Shown here one piece after another: positions 1 to 11,248 of a DNA stretch of 64,000 nucleotides. Position 1 is the first letter of the stretch; each line of letters starts with the position of its first letter. The notes beneath the pieces were generated by a model. It was not told the origin of the DNA, did not search any database, and saw only the letters and a program-made list of their open reading frames with translations. Source of the stretch: Crotophaga sulcirostris (taxonomy: Eukaryota > Chordata > Aves > Cuculiformes > Crotophagidae); assembly GCA_013397455.1 (NCBI GenBank), contig VYZB01000096.1, positions 2,148,521 to 2,212,520 of the forward strand, read 5' to 3'. A program made the position numbers and the translations under genes.

Positions 1-3000
1 GATCTAAACTGAAGGAAGTCTGTCTAGACAGCCATAGCTCTTTGATCCTGCACGTTGAGGTGCACGTTTAGGCTCATGTAAGGACTATGGATTGAGAGCC
101 CGGCACTTGAACTACTGTGGGGCAAGTTCTTTTAGCTTGAAAAACATTGTAAAGTCATATCCTAGCAATATATAACATAGCTAATATAGATTTTTACAGA
201 AAGACAAATTATTTTTCTGAAAAATTGTGGCCTGGTCATATGCTGGATAGAGTTAGATGCTGCTTTGAAAATATACACATTTAATCCCATCTCACCAGCA
301 CACTGAGAATGACAGTTGAATTGGAAGTTTAAAGTTTTATGTACCGTAGTAATTTCCAAGACTTATTGAAAGCACCTGTCTCATTTCATAGTGGTCCAGC
401 TGATATTCCCTAGCATGAACACATTTAGCCTGCCAACTTTATCTTGCACACAGCTCATCATTCATTGATGGGCCACCACTAATTTAATTCACTAGATTTA
501 ATAATGGGCCTTTATCTCATATTACTGAAGAAACTGGACATTTTCACAGTGATTATTTTCTGCTTGATCTTTTGTGGAGGCATCAAAACAGCTCAGTATG
601 AGCCTATTTCATCTCTTCCAGACTGTAATATGAACCACATGGATATTTTAAAACTGAATTTCATTGTATGAGATCTCATATGTATTGTAATTGTGGAAGG
701 AAGAAAAGAGAACAACCAGAAAAGATACACTGACTCACATTCATTAGTAAAGTTACAGTTTTAGGAGTTCAGTAATCCAAAACAGCCTGCAGAGAAGTTA
801 TTAGGCAAAACAATTCTCTTATGACTGTTCAAGTTGCTGAAATTTTCTTGCTGTTTATTCATTACTGAAGCATCTATCGTCTTTCTTTAATGATGATAAT
901 ACTTTAGCAATAATGGAGTGTTTTTTTGAATGAAAATGCTCCTCTTCATCAGACATAAAGGTTTCCTTTGAAATATCAGGATACTTTCAACTGCTGTGAA
1001 AAGCACCTGCTGTATGATTCTTGTGGTAAAAAACTGAAATACTTTAAAAAGATTATGCAATGGTGTATCGATGAAGTGTATTATGATATATTCTCTGTGA
1101 TGGCTCAGGGAATAAACTTTGATGTCAGAATGCCTTTTCTAAGAGTGTGAACTCAATGTTATTGAGGTGGAGAAAATCTAGGTTGCTGCTAAGTGTATTT
1201 TTCACGTCATGCAACTTAATCATGGCTTGAATTTATTGCAGTCAACTTTGGCTAGGGTATGGTTCTTTATATTAAACATCATTTATTTGTAAGGTAGTTT
1301 GTGTAGATAGAAGATGCTTGTTTGTGAAATTGTGGAAAAATATGTTTATAATTATTTAATGCAAATGAGACTGTCTATCCATTTGCTTTCTATTATTTTC
1401 ACATTCTTACCATATTTTGAAAGTGGGTTCTGATGTGTGTTGCTAGAAATAATTAATCCTTTGATCTTCACTGTATTTTTTAAAATTTTATGTAAAAAAG
1501 CATATTTTTGTTTATACAGTTGTTCCCCACATCAGACTGAAGTAGCTGCTACAGCCATTTTAACCTAATGGTTGAAAATTATGTAAAAATTGACTTGTTG
1601 CAAACTAAAAATAATAGATATTACACAATTTCATTTGAGACCTAGAACATAAAGAAGATGCTGGACCTAGTAGCACAAAATATGAAATACTGTAACTGCA
1701 CAATTTTAAAAATAGTTTAAATTAAATGCCTTGACCAGCATGTACGTTTGTAGGCAATAGTACTGTAGCAAGGCACTAATCAGCTAAGTACCATAATCCT
1801 CCTTATAGGGTAAATTCTTACTTGACCTCCAGCTATATACAGCACATGGTAACAGCATTAGACTGTAACACTCCTCTCATGCTCTCAATAGCTTCCCATT
1901 GGGTCAGCTCTCTGACTTGAATTGCTGTTGTTTCATATACTAGACTTTTTTTTTTTCCTAAATGCCTTATATTTTATACTTGCATTTTGAGGGAAGGAAA
2001 GGATTGTAAAATATAACTAAGTTGTGTCTCAGAATTAAGAGGCAGTTCATATGATTTCACTGACCCTAGAGGATTAAATGAAAGACCTAGCCAGAACAGA
2101 AATTGATGTATTCTCATGAACCTGAGGCTTCCTACTTCCCAGATGTGCAGTGGCTGATAAAAAGGTAAAGCAGGGAAGAAAGATGCTGAATGTGTTTTGG
2201 GAAAACAGTGTGTAATGCTCAGCATTTTTTGTTCTTTTGGGGTATGATTAGGAAGGTATTTTTTGCTTTTAGCAAAAAAAGCTCAATGGCAGTACTGAAA
2301 AATTCTTATTGTGCTTCAGATATATGAGAATAATATCTTCATCAAAGTCTTGTACTTTTCCTTAAATTATTATCTTTAATTGTATTGTATTTTCTGTGAC
2401 AAAAATATTTCTTGAAACGCTGGATTTCTTTTCATAAAAATAGTATGTACAGAATTTTGGGATTTTCTTGTATTTTAGATTATTTTAAGTCCCTTTTAGT
2501 AGCAGCTCAGTGTTGTATTAACTCATTCGTATATTTTAATGTTTCTGTGACCTAGTGTTCTTTTAACACCTTGGGTTTTAAACTCATTTGAATACTGCTG
2601 TATGGCAGCTGTTAATTGATTCCATACTTCTGTAGATGATTTCTGTGATGCTAGTACTGAGACAGATAACTAGAATGAACACTTTGACTAATTATTTTCA
2701 AAAGCGATTTAATCCATTTAGCATTGTTTTTATTATTAGCTTTTTTAACAGAAGATTTTTCTGGAAAAAGTAGGTGAGGTATTTCTTATTTATATATTAA
2801 GTGGGAATAATTAGTAAAATATTCATTTTGAAAATGTTCAAAAGTAGAACTAAAGAAAAATCTCAGGATGTTTAACCTATTTGTAGAAGGTAAGCATTCA
2901 TTAAGGTATCTGAATAAACTGTAAGATTAAAATACAGTTATTGTGTTTCTCTTTTTGCACTTCTGTAAAATCAAGTTATATGATATAAGGGCTACTGAAA

Positions 3001-5851
3001 TCTCAGACAAAATAAAGGAGGACAAAGCCATTTCTACTGTTAGTCTCATTTTCCTATCTGTGATTTTCTTCTGTGATGTAATAAAATAACTGTGAAATGA
3101 ACTTATTACCTAAATATTTGTAGATTAATAAGGGATACTTAAAATCACTAGTTTTGTTCAGCAGTTCGTTGTTTTTCCCATGTTATAATTCTTTTCTGCA
3201 CACAAATTTAAATTAGCCCTTGAAAGCTGCAGTGCTGAATTTTTGCTGAATTGCTTGTACAGAAAATATGTGATTCTGAAGTAATTGTATTGTTTTATAA
3301 GTCTGAACAAACATGTCAAGTTCAAAGGAAAGTTTTTATCAGTGGTTACTTTGATTATGTTAATGTTTTGTTGCTACAGTCTTCCTTTCATTCCATTGAT
3401 ACCAACCTGCAGTCAGTGAATTTATATTTTCAGATAAAATCTAATAGAGATCAACATCTGTAGTATCGCTCTCATGCTTCAGTAGATTTTATAATCAACA
3501 CTGTAAACTTAATTCATTATCGTTTGGAGATATTTAGCTGGAAGTTATTTTAATGGTTCAAAATATTGTTGCTATAAAATAAAATCTGTAAGGCGTGGCT
3601 GAAATGAGAAATGAAATAATGTCTCAGATGAACTTTACCTAGTGAATTGCTTAGATATACTTCAGGGCAATCTGTTTAAAATTATATTGGTCTAAAAATG
3701 CAATAAATACCTTTTCTTTTTATCAGAGTAGGATATTTAAATGCATTAGCTGGAAAATCGTGCATTGGTTGCTTGTGCTCTTTCTTTTTTGAGGGGGAAG
3801 GGGACGAGAAACCAAGGACGGGGGGGAACAGACAGCTAAGAAGATATATCTAATATAAAACTAGACAGGTTAGAAGAACTGCAAAAAGAAGTCTTGGTAG
3901 AAACTGGAACTGCACAGAAGTCAGAAAAGGCGATTTTTTCAATAAGCCATATCTGCTTTGGAGAATGTGCAAAATGATTTCTCATGCGCAATGTGACTCA
4001 GCAAAAGCAAAAGTTATAAGCAGAGAATGAGAAAAGGAGTTAAATCAATACCAGCTAATCTCTTAAAAACACTTCCAAAAATAGGTAAACATTTTGCAGA
4101 TTCTTCAGTATAGCTGAGGAAGTCTGTGGAAGTACTTTCATAAGATTATCCAACAGTGAGAGTAGGACCCTTTCTGAGAATGGCACCCAGATCTTACTTT
4201 TGCATGGCAAGTTTTCTGGGTTCATTGTGTTCACAGGAGTTTTGGTTACATCGTTCTGAGTGTATTTTGCTCACCTTCGTGCAGCCTAGAAACTTTTTTT
4301 AAGGTGTCACGATGTTGTTTTATCCACGCCCTGTCTTTATTGTTTTGAAACAAGTGCCTGTCTTCTGAATACAACACATAGAAGTAGAAAAGTTTAGAAT
4401 AGCTGAACTATTCTTATATGAACACTCAGGAACCAAAAAATGCTTTCCTAACAGGAGGCATACAGTAAAGTAGGGCCAAAGCTGTGCTCTCAGTGTATTT
4501 GACGAGGTAAATAACAAACTACCCTGTCTCTTGCATGGCTTTTGTGACATAGTTCCAGTGAAAAAAGTTCCAGTAAAATGTGATTTTTTACTGACTCTGA
4601 ATTATTCTTTAATGTTCTGAAGGGATCAAACTTTAAAACAGTTAAGCAATATTACCATTTACGCAGGAGAAATATTTTCAGTTTTAATTTTCCAGCTAAT
4701 TTTATTCCTTGCTAATTTATAGAAAACAGAGAACAAAATATTAATGTTTTGTCTAGCAAATTAAAATTAGGTCTTAAAAATAGGTGACCAATATTGGATT
4801 TTCAAGTAGCTAGTAGACCCACTGAGCCTTAACTATTTTTTAATTGGCCCAAACCTTGTTTAGAGAAATTTCCAGGTAAATGTAGATAAATTCAGATACC
4901 CATATGTTTGAATATATCTTTAGAATGATATTTTCTTGAAAGTTTTCTCTATTTCGAATATGTCTTCTGTTGGTCTGAGAACAGGATTAGTAGCCAGGAG
5001 GATCTGAGATCTAGTTTTGACTCTGAAATAAATTACATATTACAGTGTTTTTTAATACCCATGGCTTCTGTAATGTGATGGGAGCTTACCTTTTAAAATA
5101 TCTTTTTCCTCAGTACACTTGAGTTAATTTTTAAAAAATCAAAATCAAAGCAGAGGAATTTTTTCTCTTCAAGGAAGAATACAAATGAATGTCAAAGACT
5201 TCCAAGCTATTTATTTCCATTACTGAAATCAGAGCCATCAAAGCAGAATAGCTCTTATATTCTTCTATGCCATATTTTAAGTACTTACTTCCTATTACAG
5301 TAAGTGGGAGTTGAATAATTGGGCTTTATGAGCAAGAGGTCAGGTTACAGTCAAGCTATTTGCTTCTTCATAGTACTAGTGATATCTGTAGTGCACTACA
5401 TGGTTTCCCTCAGTGTAAGGTTTAAAGATATGTGTGAGAAGATCAAATATAATGTATGGATACAGTTAAAAAAAATACGGTGATAATTAGTGGAAATTAA
5501 GTTTCATTTTCTATACCTGAAAAAAATAATATTCATCGAATGTGCCTGACCAAGACATTTGTGCAAGTTCTAGAACTTTCTGACCATAACAGAGACTTTA
5601 TTTTATTATTGTTTCAAAGAAGCAATAATCACAATTGCCTGGAGGATTTTTCAGTGGTGTGGTAACCTTTTCAGAAAATATAGTAATCCTTCAGACGAGA
5701 CATATATAGTGCTTAGTTGAGCTGGCAGCTGGAGGGCGTTTAACACAGCTGTTGACCCACATTTAAAGTTTTCTTAACTTTTAATGTTCCAAGACAGTCT
5801 TGGAAAGGCAGGAGTAGTCATTTTCTGTGGTATATCTAGCTGGAGGTACAT

Positions 5852-5897
5852 GAGGTACCTTTAAGGTATGAGCTTTTATTGAGGTACCTTTAAGGTA
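5852..5897. repeat. Direct repeat, 17 bp, two copies
   Basis: The 17-mer GAGGTACCTTTAAGGTA occurs at 5852-5868 and again at 5881-5897, separated by 12 bp. It looks like a small local duplication in intron sequence. The unit contains the palindromic KpnI-type hexamer GGTACC. No function is implied. Confidence 0.9.
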
Positions 5898-6986
5898 GTT
5901 AATGGTGAGAAATGGATTAGACAAAGGCTTATGAAGGTGAATGAGAATTAGTTTGTGATCTAAAAATAACAGCAGATTTTTGACAGTAGTGACTGCCTGT
6001 AAGTTTTCACAAGGACTATTCCTCCTATCATGATGTAATAACACTAGTTTAAAATGTGTACCATATATTGTACAACTGTGTTTGTAGCAGCTATTTTTAG
6101 AATGAAAAAACTGACTAATGGTAAATGGGGGTAATTGTGGTGTGATGACCAGAAAAGAGAATTATAGTCTTGAATACAAAGCAGTATAGTGACTGCTGGG
6201 CAGAAAGAACCCTCACCCTGCCAACAAGGTTTCTGGCTGATCAGGTCAGGTGTGCAGGTGTGGTTAATTTATTTCTGATGGATAGGATTACAACTTCTGG
6301 CATTTGATACTGGTAGTGAAGTTAGATCCCTTCAGCAGGGATGAAATTAATTAGAAAGGGAGTTTGAAAGTCCCAATCAAGATACGTTAGGAATTAAATT
6401 AGTTACTTTTATCTATCAGAATGCTTTCTGAGATGAAAAATTTTGCCTTCTCAGGAAGGTCCTTATTCTTGCATGTAGCCTAGTAGTCATCACATATAGG
6501 GCACCTGTGTAAAGCTTTTTCCTTCATGAAAGATTGGAATAGATTGAGGACCCAGCTGATGTCTACATTACTGTCAGCCATAGGTGGTGTTCCTATGTTC
6601 ATACTTGGCAATAAAATAGAGGAAAGGCAATGACTGCTAATGGTAAATGTAACAGACAAGGTTAAAAAATGTTTGTGTAAGAGGTACAAAAATGTAATGC
6701 TAAATTGGCACATCCTCCTCTACTTTAGCATAGTTCACGCTAGAAAAAGGAGTGGATTTTTTAGTAAGTCTTGTGTTAGTTCCTCAGAAGATGTATTTTC
6801 CTGATAGAAATACATTTGCCTCAGCAAAAAGTCTACAATAAGTGTTTTTACTCGTACAGAATTTCCATCTTTTTTATCCCCTCAGCCTGTCTCCTCATGA
6901 ATTTGTAGCAGCAATGTTTAGAGGACATTTGTCCTCTATTCTTTAAATCCATACGAGGACACTGTGACATGAAGTCTTATATAAAT

Positions 6987-7014
6987 ACACACACACACAT
7001 ATATATATATATAT
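6987..7014. repeat. Compound AC/AT microsatellite
   Basis: A run of AC dinucleotides passes directly into AT dinucleotides and abuts the left end of the mariner remnant. Mariner elements insert at TA, so an alternating TA tract is a natural target. Either the repeat predates the insertion or it expanded from the TA target. Confidence 0.9.
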
Positions 7015-7553
7015 GAGAAACCCCAAGACCATGCCTGTAAATCTTTTTATTTAACAAATTAAGAACATCAACTACAATCACATTCAAAATAGTTCCCTTC
7101 TGAGTTGACACACAGCTGCATACAATGCTGTCAATGTTCAAAGCAGTTCCACAGATCATTTTCTGAAAGGGTTTTGAGGTTCTCAGTTGTTTTTTGCTTT
7201 CACATCTTCTAGCAACAAAAAATGTGTTCCTTTGAGAACTGACTTGATCTTTGGGAAGAGACAGAAATCACAGGGAGCCAAGATTGGCGAACAGGGTAGG
7301 TGCTCAAGCACAGTGATGTTCTTATTAGTTAACAGCTCTGTCCACAGACAGAGCATTGTGGGCTGGCACGCACCAACATTTTCTGGTAAGAAAACGTATA
7401 TATTTGAACACACGTCCGCTTATACTGAGTACTGAGTGAAGCAATTGAGTTGGGCCTTGTCTCAGGTTGGAATATGTTCTGTAACCATTTCTTAACTCTC
7501 CCATCCCACTCTTGGTTCCGAACCTATAGGGTTAGTCTTGGGGTTTTTTTTGT
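7015..7553 (-). mobile_element. Decayed mariner (Tc1/mariner) element, Galluhop-like
   Basis: The element is bounded by short inverted ends. AAACCCCAAGAC at the left (7018-7029) is mirrored by GTCTTGGGGTTT at the right (7535-7546). The minus strand between them encodes a mariner transposase C-terminal remnant. At about 540 bp it is under half of a full mariner of about 1.3 kb, so the N-terminal half of the transposase is missing. Birds carry a mariner called Galluhop, and assignment to that family is an inference from host and protein similarity. The outer boundaries are approximate, and the TA duplication cannot be fixed inside the AT-rich flank. Confidence 0.75.
7050..7413 (-). pseudogene. 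Mariner transposase C-terminal remnant
   Basis: The minus-strand frame at 7183-7413 reads ITVLEHLPCSPILAPCDF followed by CLFPKIKSVLKGTHF. This matches the mariner block around the third catalytic Asp (consensus YSPDLAPCDFFLFP). That Asp is kept in APCD, but SPD has become SPI. The block FLPENVGACQ aligns with the segment holding the second catalytic Asp (HDNAPAH-like), where Asp is replaced by Glu. Reading on toward 7050, the C-terminal motif CVNSEGNYFE is recognisable beyond frame breaks and stops. The copy is clearly non-functional. Family assignment rests on known mariner DD34D motifs, and the start is arbitrary. Confidence 0.75.
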
Positions 7554-9887
7554 GTCGGAACTCTTGTATACAATACCCCAATCCCCTATATGTACCTAGA
7601 ACAATTCTCACTATTCTGTTGTTTATATTACTGTAGATAGATGCATGCAGATGTTTAAACCTGAAGAATGTGAACGCTTCAAGGCGCGTGTGAGATTTGC
7701 CAAACTAGATTCTGCATGGTTTTGTGTGTAACATAGTTCATAATGCAGTTGATCTTATAAACCATGCTCACTAGAGTGTTTTGTTGTCTTGGAGGATCAT
7801 ACCTATACAAAGATCTGTGACTGTGACTACAACTTGATCCATATGTAATACAGACTGAGTATACACAGTATGAGTATTAAGAGTAGATTATATGTACAGT
7901 CCATGTGCAAGATTGTCTCAATCTTGCAATGACATCCACATGGATGAATGTCACATCTATTTAGTGCCATTTATTCCAATTGGATTTGCATAGAGAGAAA
8001 AGATTTTGTCTATATGGCTGACAGAATCAAGGAGAAGAAATTAGGCAGTTTTATTATAGGCATGGCAGAAATTTTCAGCAATGTAGGTAATTTGCTATTG
8101 GAACAACTTATTTTGGGATGTGGCATATTTTTCATCAGCAGAAGTACTTACACGGAAAATATATATCTTCCTTAAAGTAAGTTTCCACATCTAATTTCTG
8201 CTGTTTTAATGAAAACTTCTATGCCTTTGCAGTCTGTCTGTGTTATGGTAGTTCTGTTGTCCTAATTGTCTGTTCCTGTTGACCACTCTGGTTTTAGACT
8301 TATGAAACTGTTCATTTTGCATTAGAACGATTGAACTTGAGTCTTCAATGGCGGAATCCATAGTGTTTCTGTTAAATAATAACAGTGGTTATGATTTGCG
8401 CTGGTAAGAACATGACACTTTATTAAGACAGATAGGACTACTTAGCTTCATGATAAGCAAATAGCATCCAAATGATGCTTACATTAGTTGTTATGCTTCA
8501 TAGGAAGAGTTGCATTTTTGCAAAATTGAATTAGTTTTCTCTTTTGTTGATGCTGTTCTAAGGCTAAAGTACTTTAATATTTACAAGGTGAGACTGTGTC
8601 CAAATCTTCCAAGCACAGTTTACTGATACTGTATGGTACCTAAGACAGGATGTCAATTTGCCAGTCACCCCCCTGTGCACACTCTGCTCAGACAGCTGTG
8701 GCTTTCCCTTATTGAACAGAGACTGCCATTTCCTTTCTGGCTGTGAGAAGAGCGTTTTCTCTCCTACTAGCTAGGCAGAGCCCTTTCTGTTTTCCTGGGC
8801 ACCAAGGAGAGCCTGTTTTTCCCTCACCCTTTCCTTAAGTTTCAGCCTTGCCTTTCCGTATCCCTTCTAGGACAACTGGCAACAACAGGCTGCATCTTTG
8901 CTCTCTTTTTCCCATCCTTTCCAACACTAGGCAGGATTTCCTGATTTCTGCCTGCAAGGCTCCTTTCAGTATTAGTGGCCATTTGTGGGGGTAGAAAATG
9001 CTTTCAAAAGGATCTTAATTATAAAGATTGAACTCAATATATGAGTAAAGGGCTGATAACACAAAAATAGTTTCACATACGTATTTTCATTACTTAAAGC
9101 TTGAGCTGATCTATCTTATGCCAGAGAAGGCCCACCTCTCAGTCTTTTTTATCCACATAAGGCATCTTTGCTCCAGTTTCCTGCAGGTACTCCTTCAGAT
9201 CCATCTGGGGTGAAAAACTGAGTACGAATCTGGACATGTCTGGAAGTAACATTTTAAATTCTTGTTACCCTGTTAGGACTGATAAAAGAAGGATTTGCAG
9301 CTCCAGACTTTTCCCCCCCATGAATCACAACTCCCTATTTAATTGATCCCTTGTAATCAAGTACAAACAGTGTTGTATCAAACGAACAGAACGTGTAATA
9401 TTCATAATATATTGCAGACACAATCTCAATTGAAATATTGCATACCATAAAATCAAATACTTCAGTCAATAACTTTTAAGTGTTAAAAAAGGATATCTGT
9501 TGATAATTCTATTTTCACCTTCCTCTGAAGCCTCAGAAGTTGTCTATGGCTAGATATCGTCTATGACAAACAGTCAATGCTTAATGTGGTAGCACGTGAT
9601 ACCATTCTGGTATCTGGCTAGTGTGTCTTGCTCAAATGCTTGGACTAGTGCTATTGTCAAAAGTAGGGATGGGAAGGATTTTTTTCCCCCAAGTCAGAGA
9701 GGCAGGACTTTGAAGCTCTTCCCCTTCTTATGCAACACAAAAATTGTTTTGTTTTCCGAGTTCAGGTCTTCTGAGTTCATCTGATTTAAACAAATGCTGC
9801 CATTGGATCTTTGTCTGTCCAGTTTTCTGCTCTTAGTACACATCGTAGTTTGGTGGGGACTGAAATGTATGTTTTTAAGCAATAATG

Positions 9888-9940
9888 GCTGCTAAAAGAT
9901 CAAACTGGCTGAACGATCTTTCTAACCTTAATTTCTATGG
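9888..9940 (+). repeat. Possible very old CR1 3' tail
   Basis: The text GAACGATCTTTCTAACCTTA followed by TTTCTATGG resembles the CR1 3' end, where a GATGATCT...TTCCAACC block precedes ATTCTATG repeats. Several positions differ and only about 50 bp are recognisable, so this is tentative. Confidence 0.3.
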
Positions 9941-10322
9941 TGATTGTAAATCCCTATGAAATAGAAGTGTATGGTCAAGTTATATTGCTGTAAAATGCTT
10001 ACAAAGGATTATAAGATTTTGGTACTTGTTATGACTACAAAGCAGCATAAGTATTTGTATTCTGTATTTTATAATGTTGTATTAGCATTTTTCCTTTAAA
10101 GCTGTTTTTGATTTAAACTGTGCACCATAAGCAGATTTGTAGCGTGACATACTTTCTTTAATTTAGGACAGAAAATATGCAAGCACATTCACAAAGAAAT
10201 ACAATGAATGGATTTTTTTTCCTATCAGCTGATCATTCTATCATTTAATTAGTAACTGTATATTTGTGCTGCAAGAAATATTGACAGAATTATCTTTCTT
10301 CTTTCTTGTCATGATTATATAG

Positions 10323-11248
10323 GAAAAGAAGCCCATCAATATCAAGAGAACAGAACAGAAGATACGAGCAAAGGGACGAGAGAGACGAATATTCACAGTA
10401 TGCTACATCAGACAGTGCGATGCCCAGGTCACCATCAGATTATTCAGATAGACGGTCACAGCGTGGGCCTCAGTTATATGAAGAACCTGAACTGGGTGAT
10501 TATAGGGATTCCAACAGAAGGAGTCGCAGGCGTTCCAAGGAGTATCCGGTAGAAGAGGAAGATGTACAGAACAGGGAAGAATATGAAAGGCAGCGTAGGG
10601 AGGAGGAATACCAGGCACGATACCGAAGTGATCCTAATTTGGCTCGTTATCCAGTCAAGCCACAACCATATGAGGAACAAATGCGTATCCATGCTGAAGT
10701 GTCCCGAGCACGTCATGAACGGAGACATAGTGATGTCTCATTGGCAAATACTGAGTTGGAAGATTCTCGGATGTCTATGCTGAGGATGGAACGACCATCA
10801 AGACAAAGATCAGTGTCTGAGCGCAGGGCTGCCATGGAAAATCAACGTTCATACTCTATGGAAAGAACTCGAGAGGCTCAGGGACCAAGTCCCAGTCGTC
10901 AGAGGACCACAAATCATAGCCCTCCTACACCTAGGAGGAGTCCAATTCCTTTGGAGAGACCAGACATGAGGCGCTCTGATTCATTAAGGAAACAACACCA
11001 TTTGGATCCCAATTCTGCCGTACGGAAAACAAAACGTGAAAAGATGGAGACCATGTTACGGAATGATTCACTCAGCTCAGACCAGTCTGAATCTGTCAGG
11101 CCTCCACCACCAAAGCCCCATAAAACGAAAAAGGGAGGTAAAATGCGCCAGGTTTCATTAAGTAGCTCAGAAGAAGAATTGGCATCTACTCCGGAGTATA
11201 CGAGTTGTGATGATGTAGAGATTGAAAGTGAAAGTGTTAGTGAAAAAG
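10323..11248 (+). CDS. RIMS2: RIMS2 exon: Ser/Arg-rich linker before the PDZ domain
   Basis: This exon encodes 308 complete residues of RIM2, a scaffold that tethers synaptic vesicles and calcium channels at the active zone. The reading starts KRSPSISREQNRRYEQRDER; the first base completes a split codon and the last base (11248) opens one. Motifs typical of RIM2 are RYRSDPNLARYPVKP (from 10618), YEEQMRIHAEVSRARHE, KTKREKMETMLRNDSLSSDQ and TPEYTSCDDVEIESESVSEK. The stretch is highly charged, rich in Ser, Arg and Glu, and probably disordered. RRHSD (Ser codon 10729-10731) fits the PKA R-R-x-S pattern, and I recall RIM1 Ser413 lying in the equivalent motif. A proline motif RPPPPKP spans 11098-11118. 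ATG at 10420 is an internal Met, not a start. Donor is AAG|GTAAGA. At 926 nt it is unusually long for an internal exon. Confidence 0.97.

Larger units (their letters stand above)
1..10322 (+). other. RIMS2: RIMS2 intron, 3' part (5' end outside window)
   Basis: This AT-rich stretch ends at the acceptor AG at 10321-10322, behind a pyrimidine-rich stretch (TTATCTTTCTTCTTTCTTG). It is phase 2, because the next exon contributes one base to a split codon. Visible contents are the mariner remnant at about 7015-7553, an AC/AT microsatellite at 6987-7014, a short direct repeat at 5852-5897 and a possible very old CR1 tail near 9888-9940. A pyrimidine-rich, GC-richer patch at about 8650-8970 was not identified. 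No upstream RIMS2 exon was recognised here, and the short open frames have no family signature. Nothing else is visible. Confidence 0.8.

Noticed and set aside
2870..2895. Three-base microexon AAG before GTAAGC
   Set aside because: The upstream tract is weak and A-rich, so a chance match is likely.
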